From assembly GCF_021343995.1 (NCBI RefSeq), contig NZ_JAJTTE010000012.1, forward strand, positions 1-64,000: a stretch of DNA of 64,000 bases, given 5' to 3'. The translations under genes were made by a program, and so were the position numbers. Positions 9,172-17,289 of this stretch are shown here, piece by piece (position 1 is the first letter of the stretch; each line of letters begins with the position of its first letter). Under the pieces are notes generated by a model that did no database searches, had not been told where the DNA came from, and was given only the letters and a program-made list of their open reading frames with translations. The DNA comes from Pseudonocardia terrae (GTDB lineage: Bacteria; Actinomycetota; Actinomycetes; Mycobacteriales; Pseudonocardiaceae).

Positions 9172-9840
9172 ATGGATCTCGCGGAGGAGCTCGACGGCAC
9201 CGGTGTCGCGCACGTCCCCGGCGTGCTGTCCCCGGAGGAGTGCGCCGAGGTCGCGGCCCTGTTCGACGACGACGCGCGCTTCCGCAGCACCGTCGTCATG
9301 GCCCGGCACGCGTTCGGCGAGGGGACCTACCGCTACTTCGCCGACCCGCTGCCGAAGACCGTGCAGCGGCTGCGCGAGGAGTGGTACCCGCCCCTGGCGG
9401 AGGTCGCGAACGGCTGGGCGGAACGGCTCGGCGAGCGGACGTACCCGCCGACGCTCGGCGAACTGCGGGCGGAGTGCGCGGAGCGCGGCCAGCGCCGGCC
9501 GACCCCGCTGCTGCTGCGCTACGGGCCGGGTGGGCACAACCGGCTGCACCAGGACGTCTACGGCGACCTCACCTTTCCCCTGCAGCTGCTGGTGATGCTC
9601 AGCCGGCCCGACGTGGACTTCACCGGCGGCGAGAGCGTGTTCGTGGAGCAGGTGCCGCGGCAGCAGTCGCGGCCGGTCGTCGTGCGGCCGGGCCAGGGCG
9701 ACGCCGTGGTGTTCCCGGTGCACCACCGGCCGGCCCGCGGGGCGCGCGGGGACCACCGCCGGCAGCTCCGGCACGGGGTGAGCGCGGTGCACACGGGGGA
9801 GCGGTTCGTGCTGGGGATCATCTTCCACGACGCCCCGTAG
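9172..9840 (+). CDS. 2OG-Fe(II) oxygenase of the COG3826 (Oxygenase-NA) family
   Basis: A 222-aa putative 2-oxoglutarate/Fe(II) dioxygenase. It shows the iron-binding HQDVYG (His-x-Asp) in a double-stranded beta-helix context (TFPLQLLVML, FTGGESVFVEQ) and a C-terminal RHGVSAVHTGERFVLGIIFHDA containing the distal His and the 2OG-binding Arg. These motifs define the family described as acting on damaged nucleic acids, although function is inferred rather than proven for most members. ATG at 9172 follows a purine-rich GGGGTGGGGG; the family starts at about this distance from the LSPEEC motif. Confidence 0.85.
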   Translation: MDLAEELDGTGVAHVPGVLSPEECAEVAALFDDDARFRSTVVMARHAFGEGTYRYFADPLPKTVQRLREEWYPPLAEVANGWAERLGERTYPPTLGELRAECAERGQRRPTPLLLRYGPGGHNRLHQDVYGDLTFPLQLLVMLSRPDVDFTGGESVFVEQVPRQQSRPVVVRPGQGDAVVFPVHHRPARGARGDHRRQLRHGVSAVHTGERFVLGIIFHDAP

Positions 9841-9866
9841 CGGCCGCCCGGGAGCGACGTGGGGGA

Positions 9867-9883
9867 GTGACGACGATCGTCAC
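9867..9883. promoter_or_regulatory. Perfect inverted repeat upstream of the hydrolase gene
   Basis: GTGACGA, three bases, TCGTCAC: perfect 7-bp arms located 48-65 bp before the GTG start at 9932. The position suits an operator. No regulator is adjacent. Confidence 0.4.
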
Positions 9884-9931
9884 GCCCCTCAGGACCGGCC
9901 CGGGGCGGCGTCGCGTGCGACGATCCGGCCC

Positions 9932-10813
9932 GTGGACCCGACCGCGACCGAGGACGCCCCCCGCTGGTTCCGGACCGCGCTGGCCGAGCCGCCGGTGCAC
10001 CGCGACACCGAGGTGGAGGGCGCGCGCGTGCACTACCGCGCGTGGGGCGAGGAGGGCCGGCCCGGGCTGGTCCTCGTGCACGGCGGCGCGGCGCACTCCG
10101 GCTGGTGGGACCACGTCGCGCCGTTCTTCTCGGCCCACGCCCGGGTCGTCGCGCTCGACCTGACCGGGCACGGCGACAGCGACCGCCGCGAGGGGTACGA
10201 CCTCGACCTGTGGGGGCGCGAGGTGATGACGGTGGCCTCGGCCGGTGGCGTCGCCGGACCGCCGACGGTGATCGGGCACAGCATGGGCGGCTGGGTGACC
10301 GCGACCGTCGGCGCACGGTTCGGCACCGACGTCGACGGCATCGTGATCATCGACTCGCCGCTCAACGAGCAGCCCCCCGAGGAGGAGCGGCTGCGGCGCA
10401 AGACGCGGACGGCGAAGGTCTACCCGGACCGCGAGACGATCCTCGGCCGCTTCACCACGATGCCGGCGCAGGAGGTGCTCCTGCCGTACGTGCGCCGGCA
10501 CATCGCCGAGGAGTCGGTCCAGGCCGTCGACGGCGGGTGGAGCTGGAAGTTCGACCCGGGCCTGTTCGCCGAACGCGTGCTGCTGCGGGACCTGCTGCCC
10601 GAGCTGAAGTGCCGCGCCGGTTTCCTGCGCTCGGAGTTCGGCCTGGTCCCGGACACCATGGCCGCCCAGATCGACGCCCTGCTCGGCCACCGCGTCCCGA
10701 TCGTCGACCTTCCTGCGACCGGCCACCACCCGATGCTCGACCAGCCGCTGGTACTGGTCACCGCGCTGCGCGCGCTGCTGCGGCAGTGGGCGGTGGACTC
10801 GCTCGAGGACTGA
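9932..10813 (+). CDS. Alpha/beta-fold hydrolase
   Basis: A 293-aa cytoplasmic alpha/beta hydrolase. The oxyanion-hole HG motif is in [16 protein letters not shown], the nucleophile elbow is GHSMGG (Ser), and the catalytic His is in [10 protein letters not shown]; an Asp after strand 6 or 7 completes the triad. GTG at 9932 gives the N-terminus [12 protein letters not shown]. The substrate cannot be told from sequence. The gene is convergent with the dehydrogenase at 10895 and the two are separated by a long hairpin. A perfect inverted repeat precedes it. Confidence 0.85.
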   Translation: MDPTATEDAPRWFRTALAEPPVHRDTEVEGARVHYRAWGEEGRPGLVLVHGGAAHSGWWDHVAPFFSAHARVVALDLTGHGDSDRREGYDLDLWGREVMTVASAGGVAGPPTVIGHSMGGWVTATVGARFGTDVDGIVIIDSPLNEQPPEEERLRRKTRTAKVYPDRETILGRFTTMPAQEVLLPYVRRHIAEESVQAVDGGWSWKFDPGLFAERVLLRDLLPELKCRAGFLRSEFGLVPDTMAAQIDALLGHRVPIVDLPATGHHPMLDQPLVLVTALRALLRQWAVDSLED

Positions 10814-10836
10814 CCGGGCCGCGGCGCGAGCCGTCC

Positions 10837-10894
10837 CCGGAATGAGCGCCAGTGCTGTTCCGGCGGCTCCGGACGGCACTGGTGCTCATCCCGG
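10837..10894. terminator. Long bidirectional hairpin between convergent genes
   Basis: The arms 10837-10863 and 10868-10894 pair over about 27 bp around the 4-nt loop CGGC. The core is ATGAGC(G/A)CCAGTGC, and three of the mismatches are G.U wobbles in the plus-strand RNA. The right arm ends exactly one base before the stop codon of the minus-strand dehydrogenase. No U-tract follows, as is usual in actinomycetes. Its size and position make it a good bidirectional terminator candidate. Confidence 0.7.
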
Positions 10895-12061
10895 TCAGGC
10901 GCTGTGCACGTCTCCGGCCGACCGGGACGGGGTGAGTGCCGCGAGGGCACTCATCAACGAGGTCGCCGGGGCGCCGACCGGGTCGGCCGACCCCACCCGC
11001 TCGACGATCCGGGCCCCGACCTCCGCCGTGCTCGCGCCCATCCCCGGACCGGCGAGGGCGGGCAGCTCGGCCAGCACCGACGCCGTCGCACCCTCCACCG
11101 CCAGGGCCGCCTCCCGCTCGCCCAGCGCCGCGAGGCACAGGGCGGCGGACAGCGCGGCCGCGGCGGGGTTGGCGAGACCCTTGCCCGCGATGTCCGGGGC
11201 CGACCCGTGGACCGGCTCGAACATGCTGGGCGCGGTGCCGAGCGGGTTGTGGTTCGCGCTGGCCGCGAGGCCCAGTCCGCCCTGCACCGTGGCGCCGAGG
11301 TCGCTGATGATGTCGCCGAACAGGTTGTCGGTGACCACCACGTCGAACCGGCCGGGGTCCAGCGGGAGGTGCTGGCACATCGCGTCGACGTGCACGTAGT
11401 CCCGCTCGACGTCCGGGAAGTCCTCGCCCACCTCGGCCACGACCTCCTCCCACAGCCGACCGGCGTGGGTGAGGATGTTCGTCTTGTGGCACAACGTGAA
11501 CCGCTTCCGACGGGCGCGGGCCAGCCGGAACCCGAACTCCACGATCTCCCGGGTCGCGGGCACCGTGGACACCGAGTGCTGGAGCGCCACCGCGTGCTCG
11601 GTGCCGGCGTGCACGGTCTCGCCGCCGCCGGTGTAGAGCCCCTCGGTGTTCTCCCGCAGGATGACCAGGTCGCAGTTCTCCGGCGTCACGCCGCGGACCG
11701 GGGACCCCACACCGGGGTAGAGCCGCACCGGCCGCACGTTCACGCTCTGCCGCAACGCGATCCGCAGCGCCACGATCAGCCCGCGCTCCAGTACGCCCGG
11801 CGGCACCCGGGGATCGCCGACGGCGCCGAGCAGGATCGCGTCGTGCCGGCGCAGCGCCTCGCGGGTCTCCCCGGGCAGCACGATCCCGGTGCGGAGATAC
11901 GGCTCGGCGCCGAGGTCGTAGTCGGTGGTGGAGGCGGTGAAGCCGTACCGGGCGGCCGCCGCGCGGACACAGTCCACGGCGACGGCCGTGACGTCCGGCC
12001 CGATCCCGTCCCCGCCGATGACGGCCAGGTCGTACTCACGCTCTGCCGACGGCTCGCTCAC
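10895..12061 (-). CDS. Isocitrate/isopropylmalate dehydrogenase-family enzyme (tartrate dehydrogenase-like)
   Basis: A 388-aa beta-decarboxylating dehydrogenase. It shows [18 protein letters not shown] near the N-terminus, the NAD/substrate motif [11 protein letters not shown], and the signature [12 protein letters not shown] followed by [14 protein letters not shown]. It differs from biosynthetic LeuB in its company: it overlaps the upstream hyuB gene by 4 bp (GTGA) and is not near leuCD, so a catabolic role on a 2-hydroxy- or tartrate-like acid is likely. GTG at 12061 is fixed by this overlap. Confidence 0.85.
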   Translation of the reverse strand: MSEPSAEREYDLAVIGGDGIGPDVTAVAVDCVRAAAARYGFTASTTDYDLGAEPYLRTGIVLPGETREALRRHDAILLGAVGDPRVPPGVLERGLIVALRIALRQSVNVRPVRLYPGVGSPVRGVTPENCDLVILRENTEGLYTGGGETVHAGTEHAVALQHSVSTVPATREIVEFGFRLARARRKRFTLCHKTNILTHAGRLWEEVVAEVGEDFPDVERDYVHVDAMCQHLPLDPGRFDVVVTDNLFGDIISDLGATVQGGLGLAASANHNPLGTAPSMFEPVHGSAPDIAGKGLANPAAAALSAALCLAALGEREAALAVEGATASVLAELPALAGPGMGASTAEVGARIVERVGSADPVGAPATSLMSALAALTPSRSAGDVHSA

Positions 12062-14223
12062 GCGCGGCCCCCGGCCAGCGCGAAGTCGCGCCAGTCCTTG
12101 CCGCCCACCGGCTCCGTGTCCACCCACAGCGCCGTGACGCACTCGGGGCAGACGTAGGCGACGGTCGCCAGGTCGGCGTGCACGTCCACCCGCGAGCCCA
12201 GGTCGTCCGGCCCGAGGACGACGCGGCCGGCGATCGCCTCCCAGCCGTCGCCGATCGGGCCGAGCACCGCCGCGCAGTGCCGGCAGGAGGCCACCGGACC
12301 GTCCGGGCCGTCGTGGGTGAGCAGGGAGGCACCCCAGATGCCCGTCGGCTCGCCCACCGTCACGGCGTCGCGCGACGAGGCGGTCATCCGCGCCCGTCGC
12401 GCCTCCCGGATCTGCGCCCGCAGCGCCTCGGTGCCGGCGGAGTCCACCCCACCCGTGGCGGAGAGCGCGACGCCGTAGAGCCGCGCCGCCGCGTCGAGCG
12501 ACACCGCCCCCGCCTCGACGTCCGCCGCCACCCGGGCGGGGTCGCGGAGCAGCGGGTCGCCGTAGCCGCCGCCGTTCTGCACCGTGCACTCGAAGACGTC
12601 CCCGTGTGCGATCCGCGCCGCGGGGGAGACCCCCGGCAGGACCTGGTGGTCGCCCGCCAGCTCGGTCAGCGCCCCGACCGGGCGGCCCTCGCCGAGGTGG
12701 TCCAGCACCCCGGAGCCGGTGACCCGCTCGAACCGGGCGCAGGAGCCCGGCAGCCCGCCGAACAGCCCGGTCCGGTTCGGCACGGCCACGCCGTGCGTGC
12801 CCAGCACGCCCGTGACCTCGGTCGTGTCGATCGGGGTGAGCGCGAACTGGATGCCGTTGCCGCCGCGGAAGGTGCCGGCGCCCCCGGAGTCGGCGACCTG
12901 GCGTCGCCACAGGTAGAGCAGCGGGTGCCGCATCTCCTGCTGCTCGACGTCCGTGGCCCCGCCGGCGAGGATGACCATCGCGCCGCCGGCGTCGACCCCG
13001 TCCCGGAACGAGAACGCGGGCCCGCCCCAGAGCAGCGAGTCCATGTACATCGACGCGAACGGCTCGCCGTGCTGGTCGATCCCGCCGAACTGGTTGAGCT
13101 GCCACGACCCGTCGGACGGGCCGAAGGCGTGGTCCTCGTACTTCTCGCTGAACGAGAGCATCTTCGCGATCGCGCCGCCCGCCGAGCAGGTGGCGGTCCA
13201 GTTCGCGCCGGCCGCGCCGCCGGACACCGGCATCGGCTCGACGGCGGTGACGCACAGTCCGTCGGGAGCCACGACCTCGACCGGCCGCATCAGCCCGTGG
13301 TTCCACGGGATGTCGGACCCGAAGGTGCACAGCATGAGCGTGGCGACGGCGCCGAGCAGGCCGCCGCGGGTGGTCATGCCGTAGGCGGGGGACTGCGGGC
13401 TGGACCCCGAGAAGTCGAAGACGATCCGGTCCGCCGTCTTCGTCATCCGGCAGGGGACCTGCAGCAGCTCGATCTCGTCGGAGGCGCCGGCCGGACGGTC
13501 CAGGTAGGACGTGTGCTCGTAGACCCCGTCCGGCAGCTCGCGCAGCATCGCCCGCAGCTCGGCCTCGGAGTTGTCCAGCGTGCGCTCCATGCTGGCCCTG
13601 ACCTGCGCGGCGCCGTAGCGGTCGCACAGCTCGTGGAAGCGCTGCTCGGCGACCCGCAGCCCGGCGAGGAAGGCGCGGAAGTCGTTGGCCACCGTGTCGT
13701 GCATGCGGGAGTTGAGGACGATCGTGTCCCACAGCTCCTGGTTGAGCACGTCGCGGCGCACGATCCGGCCCGGCGGGATCCGGATGCCCTCCTGGAACAC
13801 GTCCGTGGCCGTGGTGCACCAGCTGCCCGGGTCCATGCCGCCCAGGTCGACCTGGTGTGCCATGCAGCCCAGCCAGGCCACGATCTCCCCGTCGCGGAAG
13901 ACCGGCTTGCAGAACTGGACGTCGTTCTGGTGCATCGCCGCGAGGTACGGGTCGTTGATGATGAAGACGTCGCCCGGCTCGATGTCGTCGTAGCGGTCGA
14001 GGAACACCTCGATCGCCATGGCGCCCGTGTAGATGGGCGTGAGCAGGTACGTCCCGATGATTGCCATCTCGCCGGCGGCGGTGTAGATGCCGAAGTTGTA
14101 GTCCGTGGCGTGCACGACCGGCGAGCCGGAGACGTGCTCGACCGTCGTGGCGCCCTCGGAGTTGATGGACCAGAGCTTGTGCCGGATGACCTCGTAGGTG
14201 ACCGGGTCGACCGCAGTAGTCAT
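12058..14223 (-). CDS. hyuB: Hydantoinase B/oxoprolinase-family subunit with fused zinc-ribbon-like C-terminal domain
   Basis: A 721-aa protein. Residues 1 to about 590 form the HyuB domain (VTYEVIRHKLWSINSEGA, INDPYLAAMHQNDV, NGGGYGDPL) shared by N-methylhydantoinases, acetone carboxylase alpha and acetophenone carboxylase. From about 620 to the end there is an extra region with CRHC at about 647-650 and CPEC at about 692-695, a likely Zn site resembling the small gamma subunit of acetone carboxylase. The gene is coupled to the dehydrogenase downstream and follows hyuA after 30 bp. Ketone carboxylation or lactam hydrolysis are both possible; the fused domain favours a carboxylase-type enzyme. 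Confidence 0.85.
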   Translation of the reverse strand: MTTAVDPVTYEVIRHKLWSINSEGATTVEHVSGSPVVHATDYNFGIYTAAGEMAIIGTYLLTPIYTGAMAIEVFLDRYDDIEPGDVFIINDPYLAAMHQNDVQFCKPVFRDGEIVAWLGCMAHQVDLGGMDPGSWCTTATDVFQEGIRIPPGRIVRRDVLNQELWDTIVLNSRMHDTVANDFRAFLAGLRVAEQRFHELCDRYGAAQVRASMERTLDNSEAELRAMLRELPDGVYEHTSYLDRPAGASDEIELLQVPCRMTKTADRIVFDFSGSSPQSPAYGMTTRGGLLGAVATLMLCTFGSDIPWNHGLMRPVEVVAPDGLCVTAVEPMPVSGGAAGANWTATCSAGGAIAKMLSFSEKYEDHAFGPSDGSWQLNQFGGIDQHGEPFASMYMDSLLWGGPAFSFRDGVDAGGAMVILAGGATDVEQQEMRHPLLYLWRRQVADSGGAGTFRGGNGIQFALTPIDTTEVTGVLGTHGVAVPNRTGLFGGLPGSCARFERVTGSGVLDHLGEGRPVGALTELAGDHQVLPGVSPAARIAHGDVFECTVQNGGGYGDPLLRDPARVAADVEAGAVSLDAAARLYGVALSATGGVDSAGTEALRAQIREARRARMTASSRDAVTVGEPTGIWGASLLTHDGPDGPVASCRHCAAVLGPIGDGWEAIAGRVVLGPDDLGSRVDVHADLATVAYVCPECVTALWVDTEPVGGKDWRDFALAGGRA

Positions 14224-14235
14224 TCTTGTTCTCCC

Positions 14236-14271
14236 TCAGCGGTTCCGGATGACTCAGCGGTTCCGGATGAC
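14236..14271. repeat. Perfect 18-bp tandem duplication at the 3' end of hyuA
   Basis: TCAGCGGTTCCGGATGAC occurs at 14236-14253 and again at 14254-14271. The second copy contains the last codons and stop of hyuA (Val-Ile-Arg-Asn-Arg-stop). The first copy lies in the hyuA-hyuB spacer, so the stop codon is duplicated. It looks like a recent slippage event. Confidence 0.95.
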
Positions 14272-16353
14272 GATGTCGCCGGAGCCGTCCACCTCGGCGT
14301 CCTGGCCCGGGCCGATCACGACCGTGGTGTCCCGCAGCTCCACGATCGCCAGGCCCTCGATGTGCAGCCCGTCGTGGAGGTGCTCGGCGCGGTAGACCGT
14401 GGCGTCGCGCCACTCCCCGCCCGAGAAGACCTTCCGGCGCCCCGGCTCCCCGGCGGCCGCGCCCAGAGCGCCGGTGTCGAAGTCCGCCTTGGGCACCGGG
14501 CTCGTCGCGACCACGCGGAAGGTGGTGATCTCCACGCCGCCCTCGAGGAACGCGGCGCCCTTGCCGAAGCGGCCCTCGTAGATCTCGACGAACCGCTCGA
14601 CCATGCCGTTGACGTCCGCATCCGTGAGCACGTCCGCCTCGAACGGCACCGCGAGCACGTGGATCTGCGCGCGGAAGCGGATCTCGACCGAGCGCGTGTA
14701 GGCGATGGAGTCCTCGGCGGCCCCCGCGGCCACCAGGTCCCGCCGGGCCCGGGCGGCGAGCTCGTCGAACGTCGCGTTGAGCTCGGCCGGCGGCAGCGCG
14801 GACGCGTGGTCCGTGGTGCCGGGCGGGGTCTGCATCGGCTTGGACAGCTCCTCGACCATGGTCAGGTCGGAGCAGCCGATGCCGAACGCCGAGTGCACCG
14901 ACGCGGTGATCGGCACGACGATCTGCGGGCAGCCCAGCTCGGCGCCGTAGGAGAAGGCGTGCAGCGGGCCCGCGCCGCCGTAGGCGAACACGGCGAAGTC
15001 CGTGGGGTCGTAGCCCTGCTCGACGGTCACCTGCCGCACCAGGTCCGCCATGCGGGCGTCCACGATCGTCTTGATGCCCTCGGCGGCCTGTTCGACCGTG
15101 AGGCCGGTGGGCTTCGCGACGTGCTCGTCGATCGCCGCGCGCGCCTTGTCGACGTCGAGGGTCAGCCTGCCGCCCAGGAAGTTGTCCGGGTTGAGGTAGC
15201 CGAGCACGAGGTCGGCGTCGGCGACCGTGGGCAGGGTGCCGCCGCGGCCGTAGCAGGCGGGGCCGGGGCGCGCGCCCGCCGACTCGGGGCCGACCTGCAG
15301 CACGCCGTTGCGGACCGAGGCGATCGAGCCCGCGCCGGCCCCGATGGCCCGCACCGCCACCGAGGGCAGGGCGAGCTGGTCCCGGCCGATCAGGGTCGTG
15401 TTGGACATGACCGGGCGGCCGTCGAGCACCAGCCCGACGTCGAAGCTGGTGCCGCCCATGTCCGTGGTCACCACGTTGCGGTGGCCGGACCGCGCGCCGA
15501 GGAACTGCGAGGCGACGACGCCGCCGACCGGCCCGGACATCACCGTCGCCGCGGCGCGCTTCTCGACCTCCGCGAAGGTCGCCAGGCCGCCGTTGGACTG
15601 CATGAGCAGCGGGTCCGCGCGGAGACCGGCCTTCGTGAGCGTCGACTCGAAGGAGTCGAGGGAGGTCTTGAGGACGGGGCGCAGGCTGGCGTTCACCGCC
15701 GTCGTCAGCGTGCGTTCGTACTCGCCGATGCGGGGCAGGAACTCCGACGAGAGCGTGACCGACGCGCCCGGCACCTCCTCGGCGACGATCTCCGCGACGC
15801 GGCGCTCGTGGACGTCGTTCGCGAAGGACCAGAGCAGCGAGACCGCGAAGACCTCGGCGCCCGCCGCGCGCAGCTCGGCGACCGCGCGCCGGACGTCGGC
15901 CTCGTCGAGGGGCGAGACCACGCGTCCCGCGTAGTCGATCCGCTCGGTGACCTCCGCGGTCAGCCGGCGGGGGACGGCGGCGGGCTGCTTGACGAGCGTC
16001 CGGAAGCGCTTGACCTCCTCCTCGTCGAGGCCGATCCCCTTGAACCCGCGCATGATCGTGAGGGTGTCGCCGAAGCCGCGGGTCTGGATCAGCCCGACCT
16101 TCTTCGTGCGGCCCTCCAGCATGGCGTTCGTGGCGATCGTGGTGCCGTGCGCGAACACCTCCACGTCGCCGAGCAGCTCCGCCAGCGGGACGCCGCGCTC
16201 GGCGGCCGCCAGCTCCAGGGTGTCGAGGACGCCCTGGGCGGGGTTGTCCGGCACGGTGGACGACTTGTAGCGGCCGACGCTGCCGGCGGCATCGATCACC
16301 ACCGTGTCGGTGAAGGTGCCGCCGATGTCGGAGGCGACGTAGTAGGTGGGCAT
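14254..16353 (-). CDS. hyuA: Hydantoinase A/oxoprolinase-family ATP-dependent subunit
   Basis: A 699-aa ATPase-like subunit with the ASKHA-type phosphate motif DIGGTFTDTVV at the N-terminus, AHGTTIATNAML, the second phosphate motif TTDMGGTSFDVG, and AYGGAGPLHA. It pairs with HyuB in ATP-dependent hydantoinases and in acetone/acetophenone carboxylases, where it phosphorylates or activates the substrate. ATG at 16353 is 6 bases after GGGAG and 1 bp beyond the stop of the upstream GntR gene, so the order regulator-hyuA-hyuB-dehydrogenase is one transcription unit. Confidence 0.88.
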   Translation of the reverse strand: MPTYYVASDIGGTFTDTVVIDAAGSVGRYKSSTVPDNPAQGVLDTLELAAAERGVPLAELLGDVEVFAHGTTIATNAMLEGRTKKVGLIQTRGFGDTLTIMRGFKGIGLDEEEVKRFRTLVKQPAAVPRRLTAEVTERIDYAGRVVSPLDEADVRRAVAELRAAGAEVFAVSLLWSFANDVHERRVAEIVAEEVPGASVTLSSEFLPRIGEYERTLTTAVNASLRPVLKTSLDSFESTLTKAGLRADPLLMQSNGGLATFAEVEKRAAATVMSGPVGGVVASQFLGARSGHRNVVTTDMGGTSFDVGLVLDGRPVMSNTTLIGRDQLALPSVAVRAIGAGAGSIASVRNGVLQVGPESAGARPGPACYGRGGTLPTVADADLVLGYLNPDNFLGGRLTLDVDKARAAIDEHVAKPTGLTVEQAAEGIKTIVDARMADLVRQVTVEQGYDPTDFAVFAYGGAGPLHAFSYGAELGCPQIVVPITASVHSAFGIGCSDLTMVEELSKPMQTPPGTTDHASALPPAELNATFDELAARARRDLVAAGAAEDSIAYTRSVEIRFRAQIHVLAVPFEADVLTDADVNGMVERFVEIYEGRFGKGAAFLEGGVEITTFRVVATSPVPKADFDTGALGAAAGEPGRRKVFSGGEWRDATVYRAEHLHDGLHIEGLAIVELRDTTVVIGPGQDAEVDGSGDIVIRNR

Positions 16354-16354
16354 G

Positions 16355-17020
16355 TCACTCCCTCTTCGGTCGAGCCCGGTCCCGTCGGGCACGGAGCTCG
16401 CTGATGGTGGCCTCGACGTGCGCGCGGGCCAGGCGCTCGGCGCCGGGGCCGTCGCCGGCCTCGATCGCGTCGACGATGGCGGTGTGCTCGGCGACCGCCT
16501 GCACGGCCCGCTCCCGCTCGATGAGCGCGACGGGCGCGAAGACCTGGGCGGTCATCTTCAGGATCGGGGTCTGGGCGATCACGAAGTCGTTGCCGGACAG
16601 GTGGACCACGTCCTCGTGGAACGCGACGTTGAGCGCGGTGTAGGCCTGCGGCTCCCACGGGTCCAGCGCCGCGCGCTGCCGCGCGACGACGCCGCGCAGC
16701 TCCCGCACCCGGCTCGGCGGCGCCGGGCGTTCGGCGGCGAGCCGCGCGGCCAGCCCGTCGACCACCGCGCGCAGCTCGTACGCGGCGAGCAGGGTGGGCA
16801 GGTCGCCGGTGACGACCCGGGCGCCCTGTCCGGGTGTGAGCCGGACCAGCCCGTCCTGCTCGAGGCTGCGCAGGGCCTCGCGCAGCGGGGTGCGGCTGAC
16901 GCCCAGCTCCGCGGCCAGCTGTTCCTGGCGCAGCCAGGTGCCGGGCGGGTAGCGGCGGGCGTAGATGCGCTCGCGCAGCAGGGACGCGAGCTCGTCGACG
17001 AGGGGGACCGCGATGCTCAC
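16355..17020 (-). CDS. GntR family regulator, FadR subfamily with FCD domain
   Basis: A 221-aa regulator. The N-terminal winged helix contains LRQEQLAAELGVSRTPLREALRSLEQDGLV and the C-terminal all-helical FCD ligand domain has the metal-binding pattern NVAFHEDVVH and EHTAIVDAIEAG. GTG at 17020 follows GGGGGAG. It heads the hyuA-hyuB-dehydrogenase operon and is divergent from an aldehyde dehydrogenase gene. The operator at 17165-17181 lies between them, so it may control both sides. The effector is probably an acid intermediate of the pathway. Confidence 0.88.
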   Translation of the reverse strand: MSIAVPLVDELASLLRERIYARRYPPGTWLRQEQLAAELGVSRTPLREALRSLEQDGLVRLTPGQGARVVTGDLPTLLAAYELRAVVDGLAARLAAERPAPPSRVRELRGVVARQRAALDPWEPQAYTALNVAFHEDVVHLSGNDFVIAQTPILKMTAQVFAPVALIERERAVQAVAEHTAIVDAIEAGDGPGAERLARAHVEATISELRARRDRARPKRE

Positions 17021-17164
17021 CGGTGACTCCCCCGATCGCTGACACAGTCGTTGGATACAGCGACCGGAGCCTGGCCGATCCCGGCGGCTCACGTCAACCC
17101 GTGGCGAGAAAACTGCTGGACCGCTTGACCCTGACCACGGGTCCGAGGCATGCTCCGGCCTGGT

Positions 17165-17181
17165 AGCTGGTCGGACCAGCT
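17165..17181. promoter_or_regulatory. FadR-type GntR operator in the divergent promoter region
   Basis: AGCTGGTCGGACCAGCT is a perfect 8+1+8 palindrome whose core CTGGTCNGACCAG matches the known consensus of FadR-group GntR regulators. It lies 145 bp before the GntR start at 17020 and 108 bp before the aldehyde dehydrogenase start at 17290. Two GntR/FCD regulators (16355 and 19537) are candidates to bind it. Confidence 0.7.
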
Positions 17182-17289
17182 CGGCGCACCACCGCCCTTG
17201 CCGGTGGTGTCGTCAGCGCCGCCAGGGTCGTCAGGTCAGAGACGTCAGAGTCGTCTGCGTCGCCAACGTCGTCGCGAGGGAGCCGCCCC

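Noticed and set aside
10895-12061. Biosynthetic 3-isopropylmalate dehydrogenase (leuB)
   Set aside because: Family membership is clear, but the operon context (hyuAB, GntR) and absence of leuCD argue against leucine synthesis.
12178-16404. Very long plus-strand open frame across the hyu genes
   Set aside because: It is the antisense of clear hyuA, hyuB and GntR genes; its translation has no domains and is Arg/Ala/Gly-rich, as expected for a GC-rich shadow frame.
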